The notes below the pieces were generated by a model. It searched no databases. It was not told where the DNA came from and saw only the letters and a list, made by a program, of their open reading frames with translations. Below are positions 38,119-48,008 of a stretch of 64,000 bases of DNA, piece by piece. A program made the position numbers and the translations under genes. Each line of letters begins with the position of its first letter. Position 1 is the stretch's first letter. The stretch comes from an uncultured Eubacteriales bacterium (GTDB taxonomy: Bacteria > Bacillota > Clostridia > Oscillospirales > Oscillospiraceae): positions 1 through 64,000 of the forward strand of contig URPA01000001.1 in NCBI GenBank assembly GCA_900549545.1. Direction: 5' to 3'.

Positions 38119-39443
38119 AGACAAAAAATCAATGGGCAAGTAAACTTGGATTTATTATGGCAACCGCCGGGGCTGCCATAGGACTGGGGAACCTGTGGAA
38201 GTTCCCCTATCTCATGGGACGCAACGGAGGGGCTTCCTTTCTGGTGGTATACTTATTTTTCATCTGCATCCTGGGCGTGCCGGTGATGATGCTGGAGATG
38301 TCCCTGGGCAGAAAGACCCGGCACGACCCTGTGCAGGCATACGGGGATATCCATCCCAATGCCAGGATAGCCGGGGTATTCGGAGTGGCGGCAGCCTTTC
38401 TGATTCTGTCCTATTACAGCGTTATCGGGGGCTGGATTATTAAGTATATTGTGAGTTATGGAACCACCTTCCACGCCCCGGAGGATTTTACGGCGTTTAT
38501 CAGCGCCCCGGTGGAGCCGGTGTTCTGGCATTTCCTGTTCCTGTTTATGACAACGGCTGTCTGTTATCACGGCATCAGCGGCATTGAGAATGTCAGCCGA
38601 ATCATGATGCCCCTGCTTTTCCTGCTGCTGATTGTAATTATTGTGAGGAGCGTAACCCTGCCGGATGCTGCCCTGGGCCTTAAGTTCATCTTCATTCCCA
38701 GCAGCGCGGCCTTTAACATGAAGGCGGTCAGCGCGGCCCTGGGGCAGGTGTTCTACTCCCTGAGCCTTTGTATGGGAATCACCATTACCTACGGAAGCTA
38801 TCTGGGGGATAAGGAAGACATACCCAGAAGCTGCGCCAGCGTGGCGGGACTTGACACCATCATTGCGGTGATGGCAGGCATAGCCATATTTCCGGCCGTG
38901 TTTTCCTTTGGACTGGAGCCGGGACAGGGACCCGGCCTTATATTCGGCACGCTTCCCAAAGTATTTTCCTCTATTAAAGGGGGGACGTTCTTTGCAATCC
39001 TGTTTTTTGCACTGGTGCTGTTTGCTGCTGTGACCAGCGCCATTGCCCTGTTGGAGGTGGTGGTTTCCTTCGCAGTGGACAGCCTTAAGTGGACCAGGAA
39101 AAAGGCTACGGTCATCCTGGGTGTCCTGATTTTCCTGACAGGGGTGCCCAGCGCCCTGTCCTTCGGTGTTCTGGGGGATGTGACCGTACTGAATTACAGT
39201 GTGTTTGATTTTGTGGGAATGGTTACGGACAACATCCTCCTTCCATTTGGGGGCCTGGCCATGTGCTATTTCATTGGATGGAAATGGAATCCCCAGTATC
39301 TGGTGGATGAAGTGGAGAAAAACGGAGTCACCTTCAGGCTTAAAAAGCTTTGGATATTCTGTATACGGTTCCTCACCCCAATTCTGGTGGCAGTTGTCAC
39401 CCTGACTGGATTTGCCAGTATTTATTCTATTGTGCGCGGATAG
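38115..39443 (+). CDS. Sodium:neurotransmitter symporter (SNF) family transporter
   Basis: A 442-residue protein with the NSS signature WASKLGFIMATAGAAIGLGNLWKFPYLMGRNGG (sodium and substrate site of TM1). About 11 membrane helices, as in bacterial LeuT-like relatives such as MhsT/TnaT. Takes up amino acids with Na+. Its start ATG overlaps the antiporter stop (ATGA), so the two Na+-coupled carriers are co-translated. Confidence 0.93.
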   Translation: MKTKNQWASKLGFIMATAGAAIGLGNLWKFPYLMGRNGGASFLVVYLFFICILGVPVMMLEMSLGRKTRHDPVQAYGDIHPNARIAGVFGVAAAFLILSYYSVIGGWIIKYIVSYGTTFHAPEDFTAFISAPVEPVFWHFLFLFMTTAVCYHGISGIENVSRIMMPLLFLLLIVIIVRSVTLPDAALGLKFIFIPSSAAFNMKAVSAALGQVFYSLSLCMGITITYGSYLGDKEDIPRSCASVAGLDTIIAVMAGIAIFPAVFSFGLEPGQGPGLIFGTLPKVFSSIKGGTFFAILFFALVLFAAVTSAIALLEVVVSFAVDSLKWTRKKATVILGVLIFLTGVPSALSFGVLGDVTVLNYSVFDFVGMVTDNILLPFGGLAMCYFIGWKWNPQYLVDEVEKNGVTFRLKKLWIFCIRFLTPILVAVVTLTGFASIYSIVRG

Positions 39444-39476
39444 GAATACATATATGGGTAGAGGAGGTGCGCCCAT

Positions 39477-41228
39477 ATGGAGAATCAGAAACGGGAAAAT
39501 CTGCTGAACCTGGCCCTGGATGCCACGGAGGAGGAACGGCTGAAATCAGTGAACCTGAATGTGGGGTATGACCCTGAGGAGAAAACCTGGGAGCTTATTG
39601 TCAGGTACAATGGTTCCCTTGCGTCCCTCCGGGACACAGGCATACGGGTGGATGAACTGGCGGCGGGATATGCGGTCCTGGTAGTGCCGGAGAGTCTTAT
39701 GGAACAGGTCAGCAGCATGGAGGAAATTGTATACATTGAGAAACCAAAGAGGCTGTTCTTTGCCAGCAACATGGCAAGGGCAGCCTCCTGTCTGAGTACG
39801 ATTCAGACCAGCACCGGGGCAGGGGCCGGCGGGGCGGGAGCAGGCGTCATAAGCGGCCTGGAGTCCGGCCTTACGGGAAGGGGCGTGCTGGTGGCGGTTA
39901 TTGACTCCGGCATTGATTACTTTCATCCGGATTTCAGGAACCCGGACGGGACCACCCGCATCGGCCTGCTGGCAGACCAGGACAGGGACCGTATTTACAC
40001 CAGGGAGGAAATCAATGCAGCCCTAGAAACCGGAAGCCGGTCCTCTGCCCTGGCCCTGGTTCCCTCCACAGACCCCAGCGGACACGGCACAGCAGTGGCG
40101 GCCATAGCGGCCGGCAACGGCAGGGAGGGGAACGGCGTATACCGGGGGGTTGCCTATGAGAGCGAGATTATGGTGGTGAAATTGGGAACGCCCCTGACGG
40201 ACAGCTTTCCGCGGACCACCCAGCTGATGAAGGCCCTGGATTTGGTGGTACGGCGGGCCCTGGACATGAACCGGCCCCTGGCCGTAAATCTGAGCTTTGG
40301 AAATACCTACGGCTCCCACGACGGGACCAGTCTGCTGGAAACATTCATTGACGACATGTCAAACATTGGGAGGAACGTCATTGTGGCCGGCACGGGAAAT
40401 GAGGGAACCGGGGCAGGGCACAGGGCAGGCAGGCTGGTTATGGGACAGGAGGAAAATGCGGAGCTGTCCATTGCACCTTATGAGACAGGGATGGGGGTAC
40501 AGCTGTGGAAGTCCTATGTGGACCAGTTTTCCATCCGTCTGATTACGCCCTCAGGGGAGATGATAGGGCCCATTGACAGCCGCCTGGGGCCCCAGACGCT
40601 GCGTTACGGCGGAACACAGATACTGATTTATTATGGTAAGCCCAGTCCCTTCAGCCGGGCCCAGGAGGTATACTTTGATTTCCTGCCTGTCAGGGATTAT
40701 CTGGACAGCGGAATATGGACCTTCCGCCTGACGCCGGAGCGGATTGTGACCGGACAGTACGATATGTGGCTGCCTTCCAGGGGAATCCTGAACCCGTCCA
40801 CCCGTTTCTTAAGGCCGGTGCCGGAAACCACCCTGACCATTCCCTCCACTGCGGCCAATGTGATATCCGTGGGAGCCTACGATGACTCCTACCGCGCCTA
40901 TGCGGATTTTTCCGGACGCGGCTTCACCCGCCAGACAGGGCAGGTAAAGCCGGATTTGGCAGCTCCGGGAGTGGATATTGTCACAGCCAGAAGGGGCGGC
41001 GGATACGAGGCGGTGACAGGGACCTCCTTTGCGGCCCCCTTTGTCACGGGCAGCGCGGCCCTGCTGATGCAGTGGGGCATTCTGCAGGGAAACGACCCCT
41101 TTCTTTACGGCGAGAAGGTAAAGGCGTATTTTACCAGAGGCGCCAGGCATCTGCCGGGGTATGATGTGTGGCCCAATGAAAGGCTGGGGTACGGCACCCT
41201 GTGCGTGAGGGACAGTCTGCCGGTGTAG
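39477..41228 (+). CDS. Subtilisin-like serine protease (S8; Csp-like)
   Basis: A 583-residue protease. Residues 1-100 are an N-terminal pro-like domain. Catalytic Asp in VAVIDSGIDYFHPDF (about 145), His in GHGTAVAAIAAG (about 203), Ser in GTSFAAPFVTG (about 520). A large insert (about 330-450) resembles the jellyroll domain of clostridial germination proteases CspA/B/C. No signal peptide is visible. The triad is complete, so it should be active. Many Lachnospiraceae carry several such genes; a germination or signalling role is inferred. ATG 39477 after GAGGAGG. Confidence 0.88.
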   Translation: MENQKRENLLNLALDATEEERLKSVNLNVGYDPEEKTWELIVRYNGSLASLRDTGIRVDELAAGYAVLVVPESLMEQVSSMEEIVYIEKPKRLFFASNMARAASCLSTIQTSTGAGAGGAGAGVISGLESGLTGRGVLVAVIDSGIDYFHPDFRNPDGTTRIGLLADQDRDRIYTREEINAALETGSRSSALALVPSTDPSGHGTAVAAIAAGNGREGNGVYRGVAYESEIMVVKLGTPLTDSFPRTTQLMKALDLVVRRALDMNRPLAVNLSFGNTYGSHDGTSLLETFIDDMSNIGRNVIVAGTGNEGTGAGHRAGRLVMGQEENAELSIAPYETGMGVQLWKSYVDQFSIRLITPSGEMIGPIDSRLGPQTLRYGGTQILIYYGKPSPFSRAQEVYFDFLPVRDYLDSGIWTFRLTPERIVTGQYDMWLPSRGILNPSTRFLRPVPETTLTIPSTAANVISVGAYDDSYRAYADFSGRGFTRQTGQVKPDLAAPGVDIVTARRGGGYEAVTGTSFAAPFVTGSAALLMQWGILQGNDPFLYGEKVKAYFTRGARHLPGYDVWPNERLGYGTLCVRDSLPV

Positions 41229-41292
41229 GGCATTGCTTCTATGACCTGTGACACATCCACTAGGAAATAGTTAGAATTTATGATATAATGTG

Positions 41293-41332
41293 AGCATTAG
41301 GCAGCTGTTTACAGGCCTGATGCTCTTTTGCT
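41293..41332 (+). terminator. Terminator in the gap before dgt
   Basis: GAGCAT-AGGC pairs with GCCT-ATGCTC, then TTTTGC. The rest of the 177-base gap (41229-41405) contains an AT-rich stretch with TATAAT near 41376-41381 that may be the dgt promoter -10. Confidence 0.75.
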
Positions 41333-41405
41333 TACGCAATATTTGAAATTTTTGTAGTAAAAACATGAATCCGACAATATAATAATAGAGATAGGGAGTG
41401 GATGG

Positions 41406-42416
41406 ATGAATATCAGGGAGTCACTGGAGGCATTGGAAGAATCGTACATGAGTCCCTTTGCGTCCCTTAGCAGCAGGACCAGGGGACGGGACAAGCCGGA
41501 GGAACTGTGCGATATGCGGCCTGAGTACCAGCGGGACAGGGACCGCATCCTGCACTCCAAGGCATTCCGGCGGCTGAAGCACAAGACCCAGGTGTTCCTG
41601 GCGCCTGAGGGGGACCACTACAGAACCAGGCTTACCCATACCCTGGAGGTGTCCCAGATTGCCCGCACCATTGCCAAGACCCTGCGGCTCAACGAAAGCC
41701 TGACAGAGGCCATTGCCCTGGGCCATGACCTGGGCCATACGCCCTTTGGCCATTCCGGCGAATACATACTGAATCAGATATGCGAGGACGGCTTTACCCA
41801 CTATGAGCAGAGCGTGCGCATTGTGGAGGTGCTGGAAAAGGACGGGAAGGGACTGAACCTGACCTGGGAGGTACGGGACGGCATACGCAACCACAGGACC
41901 TCCGGCCACCCATCCACCCTGGAGGGCTCTATTGTCCGGCTGTCGGATAAGATTGCCTATATCAACCACGACATAGACGACGCCATCCGCGCCAGGATGT
42001 TCACGGAGCATGAGCTGCCCAGGGTGTATACCGATGTGCTGGGCCACAGTGTCCGGGAACGGCTCAACAACATGATTCACGACATCATACTGAACAGCAT
42101 GGACAAACCGGCCATCACCATGTCGGAGGGAATGGAGGAGGCCATGCAGGGCCTGCGCAAATGGATGTTTGACAATGTGTACAAGAATGATATACCCAAG
42201 GCAGAGGAGGGAAAGGCCCAGAACATGATTACCCAGCTCTATGAGTACTATATGGGGCATGTGGATAAGCTGCCGGTGGAGTATGTGCTTCTTATGGTCA
42301 ATAAGGGGGAGAAGAAGTCCCGGGTGGTGTGCGATTACATTGCCGGTATGAGCGACATCTATGCCATTGACCAGTTTGAGGAATTATTTGTTCCGAAGCG
42401 GTGGAACGTGTACTGA
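41406..42416 (+). CDS. dgt: dGTP triphosphohydrolase-like HD protein
   Basis: A 336-residue dNTPase. HD-domain metal ligands: RLTHTLEVSQIA (H), ALGHDLGHTPFGHSGE (HD plus second His pair) and LSDKIAYINHDIDDA (D). Release of triphosphate from dGTP tunes dNTP pools. It lies directly upstream of dnaG and rpoD, a conserved order in Lachnospiraceae. ATG 41406 follows AGGGAGTGG. Confidence 0.93.
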   Translation: MNIRESLEALEESYMSPFASLSSRTRGRDKPEELCDMRPEYQRDRDRILHSKAFRRLKHKTQVFLAPEGDHYRTRLTHTLEVSQIARTIAKTLRLNESLTEAIALGHDLGHTPFGHSGEYILNQICEDGFTHYEQSVRIVEVLEKDGKGLNLTWEVRDGIRNHRTSGHPSTLEGSIVRLSDKIAYINHDIDDAIRARMFTEHELPRVYTDVLGHSVRERLNNMIHDIILNSMDKPAITMSEGMEEAMQGLRKWMFDNVYKNDIPKAEEGKAQNMITQLYEYYMGHVDKLPVEYVLLMVNKGEKKSRVVCDYIAGMSDIYAIDQFEELFVPKRWNVY

Positions 42417-42514
42417 CGGGCCGGACCGGCCGGTTCCGGGCCGCGGCGGGCTGGGGTTAAACAGCCTGTGCCGTAAAGATACACATTATAAAGATACAGA
42501 AGGGAGATTATTGC

Positions 42515-44416
42515 ATGTACTATCCCGATGAAGTCATAGAAGAAGTGAGAATGAAGAATGACATCGTGGACGTGATTTCAGGATACGTGAAACTGCAGAA
42601 AAAGGGGGCCAACTACTTTGGTCTGTGCCCCTTCCACAATGAGAAGTCCCCGTCCTTTTCCGTATCGCCGGGGAAGCAGATGTATTACTGCTTTGGATGC
42701 GGGGCAGGTGGGAATGTCATCACCTTTCTGATGGAATATGAAAATTTTACCTTCCAGGAGGCGCTCCAGTCCCTGGCGGACAGGTCCGGAGTGAACCTGC
42801 CAAAGATGGAGTACAGCCGCGAAGCACGGGAGCAGGCGGAGCTGAGGGCCAGGCTTTTAGAGGTGAACAAGCTGGCTGCCAACTATTTCTATTATCAGAT
42901 GAAACAGCCCCAGGGCAAGCCGGCCTATGATTATTTCCACCTCAAAAGAGGTTTGGCGGATGAAACCATGGTCCGCTTCGGACTGGGATATTCCAATAAG
43001 ACCAGCGATGATTTGTACCGCTACCTGAAAGGAAAGGGCTACGAGGACAGTTTCCTCAAGGACACCGGCCTGGTGACGCTGGAGGAGCGGGGAGGAAGGG
43101 ACAAGTTCTGGAACCGCGTCATGTTCCCCATTATGGATGTGAACAACCGTGTCATTGGCTTTGGGGGCCGCGTCATGGGAGACGGGGAGCCAAAATACCT
43201 GAATTCCCCGGAGACAAAGCTGTTTGACAAGAGCCGCAACCTATACGGCCTGAATTATGCCAGGCTTTCCAGGGAAGGCTATCTATTGATTTGCGAAGGC
43301 TACCTGGACGTCATATCCCTGCACCAGGCAGGCTTTACCAATGCAGTGGCGTCCCTGGGCACTGCCTTTACCAGCCAGCACGCCAATGTGCTGAAACGGT
43401 ATACGGACCAGGTAATCCTTACCTATGACAGCGACGGGGCCGGGGTGAAGGCGGCGCTGAGAGCCATTCCCATTTTAAAGGAAGTGGGGATGTCCATCAA
43501 GGTGCTGAACATGAAGCCCTATAAGGACCCGGACGAGTTTATCAAGAACATGGGGGCGGATGCATTCCGCCAGAGGATTAAGGAGGCTAAGAACAGCTTC
43601 CTCTTTGAGGTGGATGTGCTGCGGAGGGGATATGAGATGGATGACCCGGAGCAGAAGACCAGGTTTTATCAGGAGACGGCAAGGAAGCTGCTTCAGTTTG
43701 GCGAGGCCCTGGAGAGGGAAAACTATCTCCAGGCAGTGGCCAGGGAGCAGATGATTCCGGCGGATGAGCTGCGAGGCCTGGTAAACCGCATGGGCATGTC
43801 CATGGGCCTTAAGGCCGGCGAGAGCCTGAGCCATTCCGGCCGCGTGGTATCAAAGGATGCAGAGGAAGAGGGATACAGCCAGGAGACAGGCCGTTTTGCC
43901 GGCCATGGACACCAGGAGGACGGGGGAAACGGATACCCAGGAGGCGGATATTCCGGAAACGGGCTTTCGGGCAGCCGCAAACCCAGGCGGCCGGATAAGG
44001 AGGATGGAATCCGCCGTTCCCAGAGACTGCTTCTGACCTGGCTCATAGAGACACCGGCCCTGTTTGAGAAGATAGAGGGCATCATAACAGCAGATGATTT
44101 TGTGGAGGATTTGTATCATCAGGTGGCACAGATGGTATTTGACGGACACAGGGAGGGAAAATTAAACCCAGCAGCCATACTCAGCCGGTTTATCAATGAT
44201 GAGGACCAGTACAAGGAGGTGGCGGCCCTGTTTAATGCCAGTTTAAAGGAATCCCTGAACAATGAAGAACAAAAGAAGGCATTTTCGGAGACTGTGATGA
44301 AGGTCAGGAAGAACAGCCTGGATGTGGCCAGCCGCAATGCAAAGGATATAACCCAGTTACAGGAGATTATAAGGCAGCAGGCAGCCCTGAAGCAGCTGCA
44401 CATCTCCCTGGATTAA
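42515..44416 (+). CDS. dnaG: DNA primase
   Basis: A 633-residue primase. Zinc ribbon CPFHNEKSPSFSVSPGKQMYYCFGCG (CHC2 type) at about 40-65; catalytic core with YGLNYAR and TOPRIM motifs LICEGYLDVISLHQAG and LTYDSDGAG; a low-complexity Gly-rich linker at about 460-490; C-terminal helicase-binding helices. Synthesises RNA primers at the fork. ATG 42515 after AAGGGAG. A GC-rich hairpin (42417-42450) precedes it. Confidence 0.96.
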   Translation: MYYPDEVIEEVRMKNDIVDVISGYVKLQKKGANYFGLCPFHNEKSPSFSVSPGKQMYYCFGCGAGGNVITFLMEYENFTFQEALQSLADRSGVNLPKMEYSREAREQAELRARLLEVNKLAANYFYYQMKQPQGKPAYDYFHLKRGLADETMVRFGLGYSNKTSDDLYRYLKGKGYEDSFLKDTGLVTLEERGGRDKFWNRVMFPIMDVNNRVIGFGGRVMGDGEPKYLNSPETKLFDKSRNLYGLNYARLSREGYLLICEGYLDVISLHQAGFTNAVASLGTAFTSQHANVLKRYTDQVILTYDSDGAGVKAALRAIPILKEVGMSIKVLNMKPYKDPDEFIKNMGADAFRQRIKEAKNSFLFEVDVLRRGYEMDDPEQKTRFYQETARKLLQFGEALERENYLQAVAREQMIPADELRGLVNRMGMSMGLKAGESLSHSGRVVSKDAEEEGYSQETGRFAGHGHQEDGGNGYPGGGYSGNGLSGSRKPRRPDKEDGIRRSQRLLLTWLIETPALFEKIEGIITADDFVEDLYHQVAQMVFDGHREGKLNPAAILSRFINDEDQYKEVAALFNASLKESLNNEEQKKAFSETVMKVRKNSLDVASRNAKDITQLQEIIRQQAALKQLHISLD

Positions 44417-44446
44417 CAGCATTTCATAGGAAGGATGGACCAAGTT

Positions 44447-45568
44447 ATGGAAGGGACGGACGTGTTTGAGGAGAAACTGGCAGGACTTCTGGAGGAAGCC
44501 AAGAAAAAGAAAAACGTATTGGAATACCAGGAGGTCATGGATTATTTTGGTCAGGAACCGCCGGCAGCACAGCAGTTGGACAGGCTGTTTGAGTTCCTGG
44601 ACCAGAATAAGGTGGATGTCATCCGCATGGGGATAGAGGAAGAGCTGGACCCGGACCTTTTCATCGAGGAGGAGATGGAGCTGGATGAAGAGGAAGAAAT
44701 CGATGTGGAGCACCTGGATCTGTCGGTTCCCGAGGGCGTCAGCCTGGAGGACCCTGTGCGTATGTATCTGAAGGAGATTGGTAAGATTCCCCTTCTGGGC
44801 ATGGAGGATGAGGTGGAGCTGGCCAAGAAGATGGAGCTGGGCGACCCGGAGGCCAGGAAGCGCCTGGCAGAGTCCAACCTGCGCCTGGTGGTCAGCATTG
44901 CCAAGCGGTATGTGGGCAGGGGAATGCAGTTTTTAGACCTGATTCAGGAAGGAAACCTTGGGCTCATCAAGGCAGTGGAGAAATTTGACTATACCAAGGG
45001 GTATAAGTTCAGTACCTACGCCACCTGGTGGATTCGCCAGGCCATCACCAGGGCCATTGCGGACCAGGCCAGGACCATACGGATTCCGGTTCACATGGTG
45101 GAGACCATCAACCGTCTGGTGCGCACCTCACGCCAGCTGCTGCAGGAGCTGGGCCACGAGCCGTCGCCCGAGGAGATCGCGCACAAGCTGCATCTCCCGC
45201 TGGAGAAGGTCGAGGAGGTCATGCGCATCGGGCAGGAGCCCATCTCACTCGAGACGCCGGTCGGCGAGGAGGATGACAGCCACCTCGGCGACTTCATTCA
45301 GGACGACGAGGCCGAGGAGCCTGCGGATGCCGCGTCCTATGCCATGCTGCGCGAGCAGCTGGCGGGCGTGCTGAAGACGCTCACGCCGCGTGAGGAGCGC
45401 GTGCTGCGCCTGCGCTACGGCCTGACGGACGGCCGCATGCATACGCTGGAGGAAGTCGGGGAAGAATTTAACGTCACACGCGAGCGCATCCGCCAGATCG
45501 AGGCGAAGGCTCTGCGCAAGCTGCGCCATCCGTCGCGTTCTAAAGTGCTGAAAGACTTTTTAGGATGA
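44447..45568 (+). CDS. rpoD: Primary sigma factor RpoD, probably a hybrid of two genomes
   Basis: A 373-residue sigma-70: region 1.1 (1-80), region 1.2 ([16 protein letters not shown]), region 2 ([57 protein letters not shown]), region 3, and region 4 ([30 protein letters not shown]). The protein reads through without a break, but before about 45,110 AGG is frequent for Arg and ATT for Ile, and afterwards every Arg is CGC/CGT and Ile is mainly ATC. The DNA therefore seems joined from two organisms within the conserved part. ATG 44447 preferred, ATG 44435 possible. Confidence 0.9.
   Translation: MEGTDVFEEKLAGLLEEAKKKKNVLEYQEVMDYFGQEPPAAQQLDRLFEFLDQNKVDVIRMGIEEELDPDLFIEEEMELDEEEEIDVEHLDLSVPEGVSLEDPVRMYLKEIGKIPLLGMEDEVELAKKMELGDPEARKRLAESNLRLVVSIAKRYVGRGMQFLDLIQEGNLGLIKAVEKFDYTKGYKFSTYATWWIRQAITRAIADQARTIRIPVHMVETINRLVRTSRQLLQELGHEPSPEEIAHKLHLPLEKVEEVMRIGQEPISLETPVGEEDDSHLGDFIQDDEAEEPADAASYAMLREQLAGVLKTLTPREERVLRLRYGLTDGRMHTLEEVGEEFNVTRERIRQIEAKALRKLRHPSRSKVLKDFLG
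45100..45175. other. Compositional break inside rpoD (putative assembly join)
   Basis: Left of here the codons match the dgt-dnaG block; right of here they match the block to 64,000. The overlap region ([22 protein letters not shown]) is highly conserved between families, so reads from two species can share it. In Lachnospiraceae, trmK-like and Nif3-like genes usually follow dnaG-rpoD; here an ACP gene follows instead. Confidence 0.75.
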
Positions 45569-45597
45569 CAGCTGGAACGCCCCTGAAAAAATTTCTC

Positions 45598-45625
45598 TTG
45601 ACTTTACGGAAAAAATCCGTATGAT
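45598..45625 (+). promoter_or_regulatory. Promoter of the acyl carrier protein gene
   Basis: TTGACT and TATGAT spaced by 16 bases. The spacer contains the palindrome ACGGA-AAAAA-TCCGT, a possible operator. It lies 30 bases after rpoD. Confidence 0.6.
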
Positions 45626-45680
45626 ATAGAGAGGAGAGAGGCGCGACTTTGCAGCGCGTCAAAGACAGGAGCGAAGAACG

Positions 45681-45911
45681 ATGTTTGAACGGATCACGAC
45701 ATATCTGGCAGAGCAGTTCGATTTCCCGAAGGATTCGCTGCACTGGGATACGACGTTTAAGAGCCTGCAGCTTGACTCGATGGACATGGTCGAAATGATG
45801 ATGGACATGGAAGAAGAGCTCGGCGTGGATTTTGACCAGAACGATATGGCAGAGCTGACCACCATTGGTGAGCTTGCCGATTACATTGAAAAAAAGCTGA
45901 ACGAGGGCTGA
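45681..45911 (+). CDS. acpP: Acyl carrier protein
   Basis: A 76-residue acidic four-helix carrier. LQLDSMDMVEMMMDMEEELGV contains the phosphopantetheine attachment Ser in DSM (usual DSL), at about residue 36. It carries acyl chains in fatty-acid synthesis. It is single, with no fab genes around it. ATG 45681, with GGAGCGAAG upstream. Confidence 0.9.
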   Translation: MFERITTYLAEQFDFPKDSLHWDTTFKSLQLDSMDMVEMMMDMEEELGVDFDQNDMAELTTIGELADYIEKKLNEG

Positions 45912-45920
45912 ATCAGGCCG

Positions 45921-46220
45921 TTCCGGTCTGTGACAAGGTCGCACTAGTCGGGGAGATAGCGGTGCCCTGTGACCTGCAATCCGCTATAGCAGGGATGAAC
46001 TCCCATACCCGGGTTCGTGCTGTTTTGCTGTCCGAATAAGCGGTGTTGAGGCATCGGTCTTGCGCAACGGGCTCCCGTGAACCATGTCAGGCGGGGAACC
46101 GAGCAGCATTAAGCGGATCTGTCCGTGTGCCGCAAGGACGCCGCTGCTGAGCTGGCTGTTCGGGAAACGGAAATGGTTCCGGATTCAAATATGGGTGTGC
46201 GATCTTGTCATGGATCGGAA
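45921..46220 (+). ncRNA. ffs: Signal recognition particle RNA, large Gram-positive type
   Basis: The 5' and 3' ends (45921-45944 and 46197-46220) form a 24-base helix with only wobble exchanges. The Alu-side sequence GGGGAGATAGCGGTGCCCTG and the conserved S-domain sequence GTGAACCATGTCAGG...GGAA...GAGCAGCA (46077-46109) are present. It forms the scaffold for Ffh and membrane targeting of nascent proteins. It lies just before dnaX, as scr does in Bacillus. Confidence 0.95.
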
Positions 46221-46230
46221 TGGACAATAG

Positions 46231-46266
46231 AACGCGCGGAAGGGACGCCCCTCCCGCGCGTTTTTT
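46231..46266 (+). terminator. Terminator of SRP RNA
   Basis: ACGCGCGGAAGGG pairs with CCCCTCCCGCGCGT around ACGC, followed by six T. Confidence 0.85.
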
Positions 46267-46327
46267 GCACCGGCGCGATTGCAATTTGCGCTGTTTTCGC
46301 GTATACTATGCACTGGGAGATGATGAC

Positions 46328-48004
46328 ATGTATCAGGCACTTTACCGCAAATACCGCCCGCAGACCTTTGACGACGTCGTCGGCCAGCAGGGCGTGACCC
46401 AGACTCTGAAGAATCAGCTCCAGACCGGCCGCCTGAGCCATGCCTATCTGTTCACGGGCACGCGCGGCACCGGCAAGACGACCTGCGCTAAAATTCTGGC
46501 CAAGGCCGTGAACTGCGAAAATCCGCAGGACGGCAACCCCTGCAACCGCTGCGCCGCCTGCCGGAGCATCGATGCGGGCGCGTGCATGGACGTGCTGGAG
46601 ATCGACGCCGCCTCGAATAACGGCGTGGACAGCGTCCGCGCCCTGCGCGACGACGCCGTCTATACCCCGGCGGAGGTCAAAAAGCGCGTGTATATCATTG
46701 ACGAGGTGCATATGCTCTCAACCCCGGCCTTCAATGCCCTGCTCAAAATTCTTGAGGAGCCGCCGGAGCACCTGCTTTTCATCCTCGCCACAACTGAGCT
46801 TCAAAAGGTCCCGGCGACGATACTTTCCCGCTGCCAACGGCACAGCTTCCGCCGGATAGACAACAAAACCCTCACAAGCTACCTTGAGTACGTCGCGGGG
46901 GAGGAGCATTTTGACCTGAGCCATGACGCGGCTGAGCTTATCGCCAGAATGGCCGAGGGCGGTGTGCGCGACGGTCTGAGCCTGCTCGACCAGTGCTCGG
47001 CCTATGACAAAATCGACACGCAGGCGGTCTATTCCGCCATGGGCCTCGCGGGCAACCGCAGAATTGCCCAGCTTTTTGATTATATCTTAAACCATGACAC
47101 CGCCGCGGCGCTCAATGAGTTTTCCGCAATGTGGATGGATGGGAAGGCCCCGGCCTCACTTTTGCAGGAGCTGGGGACGCTGCTGCGCGATGTGCTTTTG
47201 ATGCAGGTCGCGCCGAAGAGCGTTATGGAGCTGGCTTCCGGTGCGTATGACCGAGAGGCGCTCTCCGGCTTTGCAAAGCGCTGCACCAGAGATGAGCTGC
47301 TTTTCGCGGCGCAGACGGTGCAGAATGCTGCCGCCGGGATAAGGGACGCAAAAAATCCGCGCATGGCCGTTGAGCTCTGCCTTGTGAGTCTCTGCGGCGA
47401 TTTGGCGGGAGAGAGCGTTGCGGGCCTGAAGGCGCGGATATCCCGTCTTGAAGAGGCTGTCGCCCATGGAATAAGCGTCCGGCCTGAGGCGGCCCCGGCG
47501 GCGGACTATGAGCGCGATATCCCGGGGGAGCCGGAATATGAGCCGGAGGAGCCGATGCCCGTACCGCGCAGATATCAGCCGGACGAGGTGGAGTTTGAGC
47601 CGCCGGAGGTTTTTATTGAGGAACAGCCGGAGGACGCATTCTTTGACCGCAAGCCCAAGGCGGAAGCGCCAAAGCCCGTGAGCGCTGACGTTTGGAAGGC
47701 TGTGTGCGACGAGGCGGCCAAGGCCCTGCCCATGGAGGTGCGCATGAGCCTCGGCGATGAAAGCCGCATGAGAGTCTACGGCGAGGGCGATGTGCTGAAA
47801 ATCGAGGCGCAGAAGGGCTTTTTGCTTGACCGTTTGAAAAGGCTCGGCATTTCCGAGATATTCTCCGCCGCGGCAAAGACCGTGACCGGGCGGGATATGA
47901 ACGTGCGCGTGTCTGAGCTTGACGACAGCCCGCGCGAGCAGCGCAGCCTTGATGAGCTCAGGCAGTTTAAGGAAGTAAGTTTTATAAACACCATAGGAGG
48001 ATAA
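46328..48004 (+). CDS. dnaX: DNA polymerase III subunits gamma/tau
   Basis: A 558-residue clamp-loader ATPase. It starts with the canonical YQALYRKYRPQTFDDVVGQ at ATG 46328; an open frame begins earlier but runs through the SRP terminator and is rejected. Walker A GTRGTGKTT, zinc site CENPQDGNPCNRCAAC, Walker B IIDEVHML, sensor STRC-like SRCQRH. Residues beyond 370 are a Pro/Glu-rich linker and tau-type C-terminal domain. Confidence 0.95.
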   Translation: MYQALYRKYRPQTFDDVVGQQGVTQTLKNQLQTGRLSHAYLFTGTRGTGKTTCAKILAKAVNCENPQDGNPCNRCAACRSIDAGACMDVLEIDAASNNGVDSVRALRDDAVYTPAEVKKRVYIIDEVHMLSTPAFNALLKILEEPPEHLLFILATTELQKVPATILSRCQRHSFRRIDNKTLTSYLEYVAGEEHFDLSHDAAELIARMAEGGVRDGLSLLDQCSAYDKIDTQAVYSAMGLAGNRRIAQLFDYILNHDTAAALNEFSAMWMDGKAPASLLQELGTLLRDVLLMQVAPKSVMELASGAYDREALSGFAKRCTRDELLFAAQTVQNAAAGIRDAKNPRMAVELCLVSLCGDLAGESVAGLKARISRLEEAVAHGISVRPEAAPAADYERDIPGEPEYEPEEPMPVPRRYQPDEVEFEPPEVFIEEQPEDAFFDRKPKAEAPKPVSADVWKAVCDEAAKALPMEVRMSLGDESRMRVYGEGDVLKIEAQKGFLLDRLKRLGISEIFSAAAKTVTGRDMNVRVSELDDSPREQRSLDELRQFKEVSFINTIGG

Positions 48005-48008
48005 AATT

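Noticed and set aside
44958..45374. Arg/Ser-rich plus-strand frame inside rpoD
   Set aside because: A shadow frame of the conserved sigma factor; composition ([17 protein letters not shown]) is that of a misread G+C-rich gene.
46205..46327. Upstream extension of dnaX
   Set aside because: It would run through the 3' end of the SRP RNA and its terminator; the canonical N-terminus YQALYRKYRP begins at ATG 46328.
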